A stretch of 64,000 nucleotides of DNA, taken from positions 76,857,491 to 76,921,490 of the forward strand of contig CM047806.1 in the NCBI GenBank assembly GCA_026214975.1, read 5' to 3'. Both the position numbers and the translations under genes were made by a program. Numbering within the stretch: position 1 is the stretch's first letter; the number at the start of each line of letters is the position of its first letter. The notes beneath the pieces were generated by a model, which was not told where the DNA came from, made no database searches, and saw nothing but the letters and a program-made list of their open reading frames with translations. Positions 44,900 to 55,725 of this stretch are shown one piece after another. Source of the DNA: Gentiana macrophylla. Its lineage: Eukaryota; Streptophyta; Magnoliopsida; Gentianales; Gentianaceae.

Positions 44900-46065
44900 C
44901 TCTTCGAAAACGTGCTCTATCGCAGGTCGTATATTGCACCATGGATTAGATGTGTAACGAGTGAAGAAGGGAATTAACTTCTCAGAGAGATACACATGGG
45001 AATCTGTGGAAATCACCCCGGAGCTCAGACCTTATCAAGGAAGTGCAGGCTGTTCGGCTATTATTGGCCAGCAATGTTGAAGGATGCTAAAGAGTTAGTG
45101 CAAAAGTGCAAATCATGCCAGGTGCATTATAATCTGTCACATCAGCTATCCCACGACATGATTCCGGTGGCATCCCCTTGGCCTTTCTATCAATGGGGGG
45201 TAGATCTTGTGGGACCACTCCCAAGAGCACTCGGGAATGTCCGATTCCTGATCGTAGCAGTGGACTACTTCATCATGTGGGTTGAAGCCGAACCACTAAC
45301 CACCATAACCGGGAAACATATACAGAAGTTCCTATGAAAGAACATAGTATGCAGGTATGGAATACCGAAGACTTTAATTTCAGACTATGGAACCCAGTTC
45401 GAAGATAGAACTGTCAGAGAATGGTGTGCCGAACTGCACATAACTCAACACTTCACCTTTGTCGGTTATCCCCAAGCTAATAGGTAGGTCGAATAGACCA
45501 ACATGCAGATAAAAATATGGCTGAAGAAACGCCTGGAGGAAGAAGGAGAGAACTGGACCGAACATTTGCCCAACATTTTGTGGGCATATAGAACAACGCC
45601 CAACTCGGCCACTGAAGAAACTCCGTTCAGCTTACCCTAAAGTTGTGAAGTAGTGATTCCGACCGAGATCGGCCTATCCTCCTCATGAGCAGCGCTCTAT
45701 TCTGAAGATCAGCAGTCAACTGAGCTCAGGCATTCAAAGGATTACCTAGAAGAAGCTCGGAATGTGACCTTCATTTGAATGTCTAAGTACAAGCAGCGAA
45801 TTTCTAAGTACTACAACTACCGAGTTAAAAACTCATATTTCAAAGAGGGAGATTTAGTGCTTAGAAAGAATGAGGCCAGTAAGAAACAACCTCAAGGGAA
45901 ACTTGATCCGAACTGGGAAGGCCCATACAAAGTGGTCAAGGTGCATGGGAAATGAGCGTATCAGCTGGCTGATGCAAGTGGCAGGACTGTACCACGCAGC
46001 TAGAATGCCTCCAACCTCAGAAGATTTTATGTCTAGGACAGGTTCCAAGACTTTATTTATGCATT
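44900..46065 (+). pseudogene. Gypsy integrase
   Basis: Zinc region HMGICGNHPGAQTLSRK...KCKSCQVH (HHCC), then WPFYQWGVDLVGPLPRAL (first Asp), LIVAVDYFIMWVEAEPL, LISDYGTQF (second Asp), and VGYPQANR followed by TAG and TAG before NMQIKIWLKKRLEE (catalytic Glu position lost). WAYRTTPNSATEETPF and, near the end, GDLVLRKNEA and GKLDPNWEGPYKVVKV complete the C-terminal domain. At least seven stops. Confidence 0.9.
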
Positions 46066-46169
46066 AATTATGCTTTTACATTTAAACGACTAAAAGATGT
46101 AATTAAACATCAGTGATAATAAATTTTTATTTTGCATATGTGCGTTGTTCATTATCTGTAATTAATTAT

Positions 46170-46450
46170 AACTGAGCCGGAAGTCGGACTCAGAAAGAGT
46201 TCGCAAAGAACAAACCCTATTAGTCTGCAAGACAGACCTAACGAACTGAGCCGCAGGTCGGAATCAGAAAGAGTTTGCAAAGAACAACCCTATTAGTCTG
46301 CAGGACAGACCCAATGAACAGAGCCACAGGTCGGACTCAGAAAAATTTTGCAAAGAACAAACCCTATTAGTCTACAGGACAGACCCAATGAATTGAGCCG
46401 CAGGTCGGACTCAGAAAAAGATTATAAAGAACAAACTATGTTAGTCTCAA
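46170..46450. repeat. 74-bp tandem array after integrase
   Basis: Four copies with 'gagccgcaggtcggactcagaaa' at about 46174, 46248, 46321 and 46395, then partial decay. Same position as the 91-bp array of the other gypsy element, with unrelated-looking units. Confidence 0.9.
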
Positions 46451-46779
46451 GAAGATTTATCATATTGCGATCTGGCCAAGACTATAATACTTAGAAAGTT
46501 GAAATAAAGATACTTCCTAAGTCTGCAGGACAGACGATCAGCGTATACACTGAAGTACCTCATTCAAAAAGTAAAGCTTTGTAAAGGATGTACTTTAGAG
46601 GGGTAAACCTAAGCTATGCTTGAAACAATGCTTGAAACAAAAGCAAAGGCAAAAAAAAAAGCCAAAAAATAGCAAGGCTGAACGCCAAAAAAGAAAACAT
46701 GGTTACATATCAAATGCCAAAAAAACATAAATAGTCAAGAACAGATTACAACAAAAGTTGGAAATTATTACAAGATTTT
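46451..46779. other. Non-coding gypsy sequence between tandem array and antisense gene
   Basis: A-rich DNA with 'aaaagccaaaaaatagcaagg' type runs. No gene seen. Confidence 0.5.
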
Positions 46780-48937
46780 TCAGTAAGTCTTTAAACAAAA
46801 TAACAAAGGCCTGATCCTAAGAGTTGGCAATGAATCTGTTCTTTCGATCCGAGGTGTCTCAAGCACTTGAGTTAAAGACATCTTGGCATCTTTGGCGATG
46901 GGTATGCAACCATACTTCACATCCAGATCTTCACCGGCCTGAAACTCCTTAAGCCTGGCCTCATACAGATTATTGCCACCCGACTTGCAGAGCCTACCAT
47001 GTTGAAAGGCCTCGATCATCAGCTGAGGAGATTGCTCTTTGGCCTGATTTACGCCCAGGGTGTACCCGTGGCTTAAGATGGATCCAAGCAAAACCTTCAA
47101 GGCCCCAGTGAAGTGAGCAGGGCTCTTGTATTCACGAATTGCCTGAGCTATCCGCGCAGGCATCGCGGCCTCATGCCCCTCATGATCAGCTTGGAGTTTG
47201 GCCAAGGCCTTCTCCCGTGCAGCACCAGCAGTTCACAGCTCATTTAACTCGTCTTGCTAAGCGTGTATAATCTTTTCCAGATCAGCGATCTGGGCATCCT
47301 TGGACAGAGACTCATCCTTATGCTTGTTATGGCTGGCCGAAAGGTCAGCAATCTGCTTCTCCAGAGAAGCCTTCTGGGATTAGAAGCTGTCATGCCTGTT
47401 CAAAATCTCTTTCCCAACCCTGATGACCTTGCAAAACATAAGCATATATAAGTATGGTAAAAGATAGCAAAAAGAAAGCAAGTACGAAGGTGTGAAATAA
47501 CATACAACTGAGGCCAGATCCTTGTCCGGCATCTCAGACAGAAAGTCGCCTTGGGGAATAGATCCCCTCTCAGAAGTGTCATGATCTCTTCAATCAGCCC
47601 TGCCTCTCTTTCGTCCAGATCATGAGCACGTTTGGAGTTGTCTCCCAGAGTCAGAGCCATCCAAGATGATCAGGCTATCATCCTGCAGATCGGTAAGCTG
47701 CGTAGTAGCATCCATGTCCTCTTGTTGAGGAACCACTTCAATCGGAGGGTCCTCAGGGTTGATCCCTGCGTTTACCAGACCAGGCTCTGGTTCAGCACCA
47801 CCCCCAGGAGCCTCTGGGTTCAGGATCTATTTGTTGTGCTCAGGCACAACCTCTTCCTCCTCAAACGCCTGCTCAAAGACATCAGTTGAGTCGGCCACTG
47901 AAAAGAAAGAAAAGAGAGTATCAGTACAGGCAAAGAGGAAAGCAAAGCAATAAAAATACACAAAGTTAAAGAAATAATAGCAAAGATGAAGCTCCTACAG
48001 TGTTATACTCCTCTTGAGTGAGGCTCAGGTAAGGCTCAGGTCCGGAATCGGCTAAGCGAGCTACCTCGATCAGTGCGGCGGGCCACTGTTCGTGATCCAA
48101 GGAAAATCCCGAAGCGGCAATGTTCTCCAACAGACCCTCATAAACCCAGTGGGGCACACATCGGCAGGGAGCTGAAAGTAGTTCCAGCCGCTCAGCTCAG
48201 GGTGTCCGCCATGGCGGATAAAGAAGAAGTGATTCTTTCACTCGTGGATAGAGGACTTCCCCTTAGACAGTATGAGAATGCCCCTCCGATGGTCTATACG
48301 GCGTGGGAAATAGTACCAACCGCTGTGATTTCTCACATTTTTTGTGTTGGTACAATGTCTTAAAAAGGTCTACAATGAACTCCGTATCCATCAACCTACA
48401 GAAGATAGCGAAGCCGATAATCACCCTAACTCCGTTAGGAGCGATCTGAGCAAAACTCTGATGATAATGGCTCAGTACGGACAGGAAAGCCGGGTAGAAC
48501 GGGACCCTCAGTCCACAGATTAAGTGCTCCTTGTACATAGTACAATACCCCTCAGGGGGCTGATGAGCATATAGATTTACTACCCCGGGCAGCTGGGGAG
48601 CGTGTTGGTCCATATCGATGTGATATGTGTTACAGATGTCCAGGATATCATCCTGAGTGATTTTGGATCTAACACCGAAACAACCTACAGCTGTCCTAGC
48701 AGTCATATGTGCCCTAAGACTTTCATACAAAGAAGTAAATTTGAAAGAGTCATGGGGTCTAGGTCGGTTAGTAGGCTGTGCATCTATGACGACCTGCTCA
48801 AAATTACAACGAGCATCAACTGTGTTAAGGGCAGGGATGTCTATAGGACCCCCAGGTTGGATAATTTTGGTCTCAGACTCAGAATGGGACTCAAACTCTC
48901 TCTCAATTGAACTTCTAGATGCATTGCTTGCCCTCAT
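46780..48937 (-). pseudogene. Antisense gene of the gypsy element (Transposase_28-like, coiled coil)
   Basis: Three apparent exons opposite to pol. Exon 1 (48937-47999): SVRSKIT-like start, PPEGYCTMYKEHLICGLRVP, APNGVRVIIGFAIFCRL, and after a frame break DHEQWPAALIEVARLADSG. GTAGGA donor at 47998 and TTTTCAG acceptor at 47898 (101 bp). Exon 2 (47897-47506). GTATGT donor at 47505 and TGCAAG acceptor at 47428 (78 bp). Exon 3 (47427-46780): coiled coil, then EYKSPAHFTGALKVLLGSIL and YTLGVNQAKEQSPQL. Each part aligns with the gene at 36-37.7 kb (for example APNGVR[AV]IIGF). No known activity. A few stops and one shift (near 48,263) break it. Confidence 0.8.
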
Positions 48938-49305
48938 TAACTAGGAAAAACATAAGCGAAGAAGAAGAACAAAAGAAGAACTCAGAAAAAATGAGAGGAG
49001 AGATGCTTACTTGGAAGTGCAAACTCTTGATATAATGAAGATCTTCGGTTTAATAACAAGGGGAGAGAAGTGGAAGAGTCTGACTTGAAAAGACGAGTTA
49101 TAACCCCCTCCAGACGTGTAAACGACGTCAGGTATGAGAAGGTGTGAGAAACGCCTCGAGTCCCAAAAAGTAATGATGGCCTATTAAATAGGCTGCCACC
49201 TGGCAGTAAAGCAATTCAAAAATGCGCGATTGGATAAATCTGGCCGAACCGCCAAAATGGTGCAGATCTGACCAACTAGAAGAAAGTTCAGAGCTGGGGA
49301 GCTTA
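48938..49305. other. Region between the antisense gene and the 3' LTR
   Basis: Upstream of the antisense gene start and downstream of the sense strand. It would hold any promoter of the antisense gene. A purine-rich tract at 49278-49302 could be the polypurine tract. Confidence 0.5.
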
Positions 49306-49946
49306 TAATGATACCCGACCCGAACTGCGCTATGTGTCATCCTTGTGGGACATGTAATAAATGATCAGCCCTCTAAGTATAGGGCATTAAGGGCCAGGAG
49401 CCCAGAAACATACCTAAGGGCAGGTCCCTTACCCAGTGGGAGATCGGTAGAAGTTCCTCCTCCAGCCACCGTAGGTCGGATAAAGTCTGGCGAAGAGGAC
49501 CTGCCCAGTTCGGCCATAGTGGCCTTTGGGGCTGAGCACAGGACACTCAGAGCAACCCGACTAATATTCCACGTGTAGGATAACTGAACCTAGTGAAGGA
49601 AATAATCCTTAGTCTTAATGATTGTGATATCGACAATAAATATGTCCATAATTATCTTTAAATTATAGAGATTAATACGTGTATATCCTTAGGGAATAAT
49701 AATAAATCATAATACTTGTAGAGCAAGGAATTCCGGGTGATATGCCACCTATATAAACAACCCTAAGTAACTATGAAATACTTGATTCCAATTCAATTAT
49801 TGGATACGTAGGCAACTCAACAGAAATAACTCGAGAGCTCAGTCTAAAAACATAACAAACACGTCCCTCTTTCATAAAATTTAGGGTTCTGGGGTTTGAG
49901 ATCTTTATCACCCGCATTAATTCTTAGACGGTTTCCAACATCGTCA
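49306..49946 (+). repeat. 3' LTR of the gypsy element
   Basis: Begins TAATGATACCCGACCC (the first G changed to A compared with the 5' LTR) and ends AACATCGTCA. 641 bp; TATATAAA at 49750-49757. Lacks the Helitron. Confidence 0.92.
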
Positions 49947-49951
49947 CTAAC

Positions 49952-50006
49952 ATAGCGAGTTAATTCCGCTCGACCGATGAAATACAAGGAGACAGACAAC
50001 CATAAA

Positions 50007-50065
<59 letters not shown>

Positions 50066-50344
50066 GGTTCAAAAGAGTGATCATTTGAATATGATGGTCT
50101 GTGGTTAAATAGATTCGTTTGACTATGTGATGAGGGAGTTTGTTCGGGTAAAAAGAGACGGATCTTTTATCATTTATCATGCTTATTCGTTGACGAAGAA
50201 TGTAATGGTTTCCGTAATGGTAGTTTTGCCGATGAGATGGTGGTTGACCGAACCGATGCGATGCAGTAGTCGTGTACTAAACACATCAATGGTTGTATAA
50301 CGAAAATTTGTTGTGTTGGGTGGCAAGGATGATTGAAATATAGA
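49952..50344. other. Unassigned flank with (AT)n
   Basis: (TA)n at about 50012-50062. Nothing else recognised. It may be the 5' leader of the following LINE. Confidence 0.5.
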
Positions 50345-50351
50345 ATGTATT

Positions 50352-50895
50352 TTGATGGGTGGCGGTTTGACAAGAAACTCGAATGGATTCGATGGTGGCG
50401 ACCTGATCGAAAGCTTTGATCACCTTGAGAAAATTAATGGCGTGGAAATCAATACATCAATGGCGATCAATTGGGATGTCATCCGATTAATATTTTCCAC
50501 AGAAAAACATAAGAAAATATGTCATGGTCTACCTACTGCCATCATAGTTAAAAAAAAGATTGCTGAATAGGACTGTGGATTGGCAGGGAAAAACATGCGA
50601 AGAGCATGAATTTCCAAAATATATATTACAAAATAATAATTATGAAGCTGTGGTCAATCATAAAAGGGATCATTCTGAAGTTGCCCGAGCCAACCAGACA
50701 CCGGAACCTTCTTTAGAACAGTCTGAGACCACAAAAATTCCTAAGAGGGATCATTCTGCCCTCCTAAGAAGCAAGGAGAGAACATGAAGTCTAAGCCACC
50801 GGACAAGGTAAGTCATGGCCCGACCATGGATATTGATTTAGTTGAGGTGAATCCTCTTTTTGATAGTCAGATGTAGAATCCATCCACAAAGTCAT
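50352..50895 (+). pseudogene. Upstream ORF region of the LINE (possible ORF1 remnant)
   Basis: Two short frames (50352-50570 and 50560-50787) with no recognisable domain. The second is charged and contains a near-repeat, KRDHSEVARA... and KRDHSALLRS. Its place just before the endonuclease suggests ORF1 or its tail. No DUF4283 or knuckle seen. Confidence 0.4.
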
Positions 50896-50901
50896 AATCT
50901 A

Positions 50902-51470
50902 ATGCGATTATTAGCTTGGAATTGCCGTGGAGCGAGCTCTACGGATTTTCTAAAATATCTCAGATTACTTTTGTCAGAACACAAGCCTGATGTACTTTTG
51001 TTATGGAGACTCGATGCTCAAGTGAAAGAGCGGAACAGGTGCTCAGAAAAACCTCTTATACCAAAGTTCTTGTGGTTGAAGCGAGAGGTTATTCGGGTGG
51101 TTTGTGGTGTTTTTGGAATGAAGAAAATACTCACCTTCACGTTTTGTCATGGACGATCCAATGCCTAAACATCGCCTATAAACAATCGGGGACTATTTCC
51201 TCGATCTTCTCCCTAATTTATGCCTCTTCAACACCATCTGCGTGGAATGAATTATGGGATTATCTCGAACGACTTTCTGCAGTTGTTTCTCACCCGTGGT
51301 ACTTAATTGGTGACATGAATCAAGTAGTGTCTCAAAAGGATAAGAGGGGCGGAAGTCCGGTTGGCGGATTTAATGTGGCTAAATTTTGGGAAATGACCCA
51401 AAAATGTTGCTTGATGGAGGTCCCCTTTTAGGGACCCAGATTTACTTGGTCCGGTCGGATTCGTGGAGGA
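50902..51470 (+). pseudogene. Endonuclease of the plus-strand LINE
   Basis: Begins MRLLAWNCRGASSTDFLKYLR, then a frame change near 51,005 inside 'LLW|ETRCSSERAE' (the catalytic LxET block). It goes on with GYSGGLWCFWNEE, YLIGDMNQVVSQKDKRGG (Asp-Asn) and, past a TAG near 51,430, GPRFTWSGR. Standard layout of plant LINE endonucleases. Confidence 0.88.
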
Positions 51471-52137
51471 GAAAAAATTATGGCAAAGCTTGGATAAAGC
51501 GTGGAGTACTACGAGTGGATTGAAGCCCATCCGACTGCTGTGGTCTAAACATTTACCGAGAATTCATTTGGATCACAATCCTATCCTTTTAGCCATAGAG
51601 GAGGAGATCAAAAAACGCAAGGATCCAAAGGCTTTCTACTTTCAACGAGCCTGGCTCGAGCACGTAGATTTTGAAAATTTTGTGGAGCAGCATTGGGATT
51701 ATACAGGGGACCTTTGTGCAACTTTTATGAATTTTAAGAGAGAGGTGAAACGTTGGAATCGGAATGTGTTTGGTAATATTTTTGAGATAAAGAATACTTG
51801 TCTAGCTCGCATTGAAGGCATCGAATTAAGTCTGGAAAGAGCTCCCTCAACCTTCCTCTCGAACCTACATGCGGATTTATCAATTGAACTTAACTCCATT
51901 ATAGATCAAGAGGAGGCTTATTGGCACCAACGGAGCCAACTTCAATGGATAGTGGATGGCGAGAGAAACACATACTTTTATCATCTCACCTCCATTAAGA
52001 AGCAACTTAAATGGAAAATTATTACTTTAAAGGAGAATACCGGAGAATGGACCAACGATGTATCCCTTATTGAAGCTATGATCAGAGACTTCTATTGCAA
52101 CTTGTACCAATCAGATGAAGATGGAGAACAAGTGTGA
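51471..52137 (+). pseudogene. Linker of the plus-strand LINE
   Basis: LDHNPILLAIEEEI (S/LDH block ending the endonuclease), KAFYFQRAWLEH, KRWNRNVFGNIF, and then AYWHQRSQLQWIVDGERNTYFYHLTSIKK, the conserved W-x-x-x-G-x-x-N-T-x-F-x-H linker. A TGA at 52135-52137 ends it, with the next part in the same frame. Confidence 0.85.
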
Positions 52138-53030
52138 TTGACTCCTCGAAAAAAAACTCTCCCTCATTTGGATGCGGGATTAATTAATAAGGAAGTATCT
52201 GAGAAGGAAATTGAGGAAGCTGTCTTTGATATGGGTCCTTACAACACTCCGGGTCCGGACTGCATCCCTGCATTCTTTATCAAAAATTGTTGGCCTCAGG
52301 TGTACACATCTATTATTGACCTTGTTAAGAATGCATTTTGTTCTGGTTCTTATCCTGAGGAGTGTAATGAAACACTCATCTCATTGATACCAAAGAAATA
52401 CCCCCCGGAAAACCCTGCCCAATTCCGACCAATTGCTCTTTCAAATGTGATTGTCAGGATTATCTCAAAAATTATAGCAAATAGGCTGCGTATGGTTCTT
52501 GATGGACTCATTAGTCAATCGCAAAATGCTTTTATCCCAGGACGTGGTAGCACGGGCAATATCATAATTGTGCAAGAAGCCTTACATACGTTTCGGGAAA
52601 AAACGGGCAAGAAGGGGTTTATTATGCTGAAAATTGACCTTGAAAAAGCCTACGACAGAGTGATTGGAATTTTCTAAAATCTACGATCAAGGCGGTGGGC
52701 TTCTCTGACAAATTCATTGATCTCTTTATGTTTGGCTTGTCTTTGTCTAAGCTGTCGATTTTATGGAATGGATCAAAACTCGACCCGATAACCCCCAAAC
52801 GAGGTCTTCGGCAAGGTGGCCCTCTTGCCCCGTATCTTTTTGTGCTCTGTATGGAAACTCTCAGTCAGCTCATCGAAGAGTCAGTTGCTAGGGGTTACTG
52901 GAAACCAATCTGGTTAAAAAAGAATGGCCTGGCCCTGTCACATTTATTTTTTGCGGATGACCTCTTCTTTTTTGCAGAGGCCTCGGAGACTCAAGCTTCC
53001 ATAATTCACTAGGTGATGGCTGATTTCTGT
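52138..53030 (+). pseudogene. Reverse transcriptase of the plus-strand LINE
   Basis: FDMGPYNTPGPDCIPAFFIKNCW, ETLISLIPKKYPPENPAQFRPIALSNV, SQNAFIPGRGSTGNIIIVQE, MLKIDLEKAYDRV (catalytic Asp). A shift near 52,665. Then GLRQGGPLAPYLFVLCME, HLFFADDLFFFAEAS with the catalytic FADD. TAG at 53,011. All LINE reverse transcriptase motifs are in order. Confidence 0.92.
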
Positions 53031-54186
53031 GAAGTATAGGGGCAGCGTATTAATACGGCTAAGTCGAGTTTCATGGTCTCCAAAAATATCTCTCCTAATG
53101 AATAAAAGAGCTATTGCATGGAAGCTTGAAATGGCGCATACGAACAACTTTGGAACGTATCTAGGTGTGCCTCTATCGCAGGCTCAGGAAAAAATAAAGC
53201 CATACAGGTACATCCTAGAAAAAATGCGTAAGAAACTCGCAACCTGGAGTAAGAATGCGTTATCTAAAGCTGGAAAGAGTATACTTATCAAAAGCTCGTT
53301 GGCAACGTTTCCGAATTATGTGATGCAAACGACGAAACTTCCAAAAGCTATTACTGGTGAAATCGAAAAAGTGTTTCGTCAATTTTTTTGGGGAGAGGAG
53401 ACAGGGAAGAGAAAGCTTCCTTCAGTAGCTTGGGACCAATTATGTAAACCCAAACACGAGGGGGGCCTTGGCTTTAAAGACATCGAGGCTATGAATATAG
53501 CTTTATTGGGAAAGCTCACATGCATCTACTTACAAATGACTCTTCTCTATGGGTTTCGATACTCATTAGTAAATATGGAAATCCCTTTGAGAAACCAAAG
53601 ACAGAAGCATCCACAACCTGGAAGAATATTTGTGCGGCTAGTAGGAGACTCCAAGCGGGATTTGAGATATACAAATGACGACATCATTTGGAGCCCCTCT
53701 AGAAAAGAAAAATACACCGTCAATAGCGCTTACAATTGGCAAATGGGTTTTCCGAATAATACTCCTTCGAACCACTGGACACTGATATGGTGTTTTAAAG
53801 GACCTACTCAGTATAGTTTTCTTCTTTGGCAGGTTTGTCACAATATCTTAATGGTGGGTGAATTCCTCTCACTTCGGCATATAGTGCCTAATCCGATATG
53901 CTGTATCTATGAAAACGATGTGGAGACAACACTTCACGCTCTACGAGATTGTGATTGGGCGTACTCGATTTGGCAGAGTGTTGCACAAGATTGGGTTGGA
54001 TGTAACCTTCGAAAGGCAAATATGTGGCCGTACGTATTTCGAGAAATATGCTACGGTATTTGGTATTGGAGAAACAAAATTGTACATGATCCGGGATTGG
54101 TGAGACCACCCTCACAAGTTTTTATATCGAAAGCCATCAAAAGGGCGAAGGACTTACGTTTAGCTTGGGGACTTGAACACTATTAA
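53029..54186 (+). pseudogene. C-terminal region of the plus-strand LINE (connection and zf-RVT)
   Basis: A 385-codon open frame: NFGTYLGVPLSQAQEKIKPY, KLATWSKNALSKAGKSILIK, QFFWGEETGKRKLPSVAWDQLCKPK, GGLGFKD, then DDIIWSPSRKEKYTVNSAY and CCIYENDVETTLHALRDC, a zf-RVT C-x-x-C...H...C cluster with the first Cys pair altered (ICCIYEN). Ends at TAA 54184-54186. No RNase H follows. Confidence 0.88.
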
Positions 54187-54300
54187 TCTCCCTGTTTGTT
54201 GATTGCTTGTGTTCGTGATTTTCGGTTTAAATATGATGTAATGCCACGTTGGGGGCTTTTCCCACCCGTTTGAATAAATATTTCCTTCTTCAAAAAAAAA

Positions 54301-54709
54301 TTAATAAATTAATTAATAATTATGAAGGAAAAAGTAACGTTTTAGGTATTCATTTTAAAGTTCAATTTTTTTTTTTGAATATTAATTGTACTCATATTAT
54401 CTCCATGAGTAATTCTAGTAACGTTTGTGAAATCTATTAGTTCGATGATATATTTAGTGACGTGGATTAAAATACATTTAATTATTAGATAAAGCGGAAA
54501 TATAAATGATTGTTTATAAGCCGATCCAGTCATTATAATAATATAACGGTGAATTCAAGGGATGTGAGTTTAAATGAGGGATAATATAAGTTCGGACAAA
54601 TTTATGATTTCACAAAAAGAAAAATTATTGTATTGACTATCAGGTAGGATCAAATTTATTTTTTTAAACATATATACATTCCTAACCGAATAAGATATAT
54701 ATATTAATT
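54301..54709. other. Unassigned AT-rich spacer
   Basis: Between the LINE tail and the pararetrovirus. Nothing recognised. Confidence 0.5.
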
Positions 54710-54719
54710 GTGTCCCTTC

Positions 54720-54733
54720 TGGTATCAGAGCCA
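54720..54733 (+). promoter_or_regulatory. Viral minus-strand primer site, tRNA-Met type
   Basis: TGGTATCAGAGCCA is complementary to the 3' end of initiator tRNA-Met, the primer of Caulimoviridae. Directly before it is gtgtcccttc. Confidence 0.88.
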
Positions 54734-55020
54734 CGAGGGGTAGTGTTGTGTGTGGTGTAGCGGTCTGGTACAGTCTGCGTCTCGTCTTTGTTGTAGAAAG
54801 GTTTGTGTTCTTGCGAGCATATTTGCCCCGAACGGTACAGAAGGTGTTGTAAGTCCTCAGGTGAAGGCAGTTTATCCTTATTTTGTTCAGGGACCGTAGT
54901 AAGAATACAAGCCCCATATAATAGGTTGAGAAGCGAGAGATGGATTCGCACCACTGCGGCTCTACTTAAATCGATTCTGCTTGATTTGATTCATCCAATG
55001 CTCGCTCAACTAAGATAATA
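54734..55020 (+). other. Viral leader between primer site and movement protein
   Basis: About 290 bp with no long frame connected to the next ORF. No clear start codon in frame with the movement protein. Confidence 0.45.
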
Positions 55021-55023
55021 AAC

Positions 55024-55725
55024 AGAGAAGAATACGTTATAGAAGATTTTAATGAGTCAATTGATAATTGGAAAATTCCTAAGGTAAGTAAAAAACATAT
55101 CTATAAACCCTGGTGTCCTATAATATCTGATTATACCGTCAAAACGGAAGAAAGGGATATACAAATACAAAATCCCTCTGAAACTATTAGCCTACTTACT
55201 CCCAAAACTATACAAAAACACAGGGATCGTAAGTATGGATATATAAATATTGGTTTAGTTCAGGTTGGAATTAAACCCCTCACAAAAGAAGGATTAAATA
55301 CTTCTATTCTAGTTATGCTCAGGGACGCTAGGCATACAAGCTATGAAGATTCCCTTCTCAGTTCAATTGAGTCCAGTCTTTGTACATGACCTATATCTTT
55401 TAATTGTTTTCCAAACCTATCAGTATCACTCTCAGACAAAAATGTTCTGAAAAGTCTAGTCCTGCAAGTAAAGACTCATAATTATAGAATGCTTGAAGGA
55501 TCTATACCTATTACAATCATCTATAGAGTATACTATAAAACTATGATGACAGCTTTTGCAACCAGAGCAAGAAATACATGTCCAAAAGGATCAACCCTTT
55601 TATTACAAACAGACTTCTCTCGTGCAAATGCTAATATTCCTAGAACTATTCATTGGAAAGACATTACTATTCTCGATGAATGGTTCCTCAAGAGAAAACC
55701 AAACTATCTTCAAGTAACAACTTAA
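55024..55725 (+). pseudogene. Pararetrovirus movement protein, 30K type, broken
   Basis: The frame from 55024 shows the pattern of Caulimoviridae movement proteins: a block around YINIGLVQVGIKPL, then LRDAR, and a later stretch around SRANANIPR. Such proteins modify plasmodesmata to let virus move between cells. An in-frame TGA (55387-55389) splits it and no clear initiator ATG is seen. The frame ends at 55725. The next part continues in a different frame, so a shift or a separate ORF separates movement and coat regions. Assignment is by pattern, not by search. Confidence 0.72.

Larger units (their letters stand above)
39057..49946 (+). mobile_element. Complete Ty3/gypsy Tat-like retrotransposon
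   Basis: Perfect 5-bp duplications ctaac at 39052-39056 and 49947-49951. Order: 5' LTR with inserted Helitron, primer site, gag, protease, reverse transcriptase, RNase H, second (archaeal-type) RNase H, integrase, 74-bp tandem array, antisense spliced gene, 3' LTR. Reverse transcriptase before integrase is the gypsy order. The second RNase H and the extra antisense ORF point to the Tat lineage (lineage known to have both; assignment inferred). Many in-frame stops make it inactive. Confidence 0.93.
50345..54300 (+). mobile_element. Plus-strand LINE (L1-type, no RNase H)
   Basis: Endonuclease, linker, reverse transcriptase and zf-RVT-like region in order, followed by a 3' UTR with AATAAA (54273-54278) and a poly(A) tail (54292-54300). 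No RNase H domain follows, unlike the two minus-strand LINEs. The 5' boundary is not certain and no duplication was found. Many stops and shifts. Confidence 0.88.

Noticed and set aside
54803..55018. Short frame before the movement protein
   Set aside because: Not in frame with the movement protein and without domain; treated as leader.
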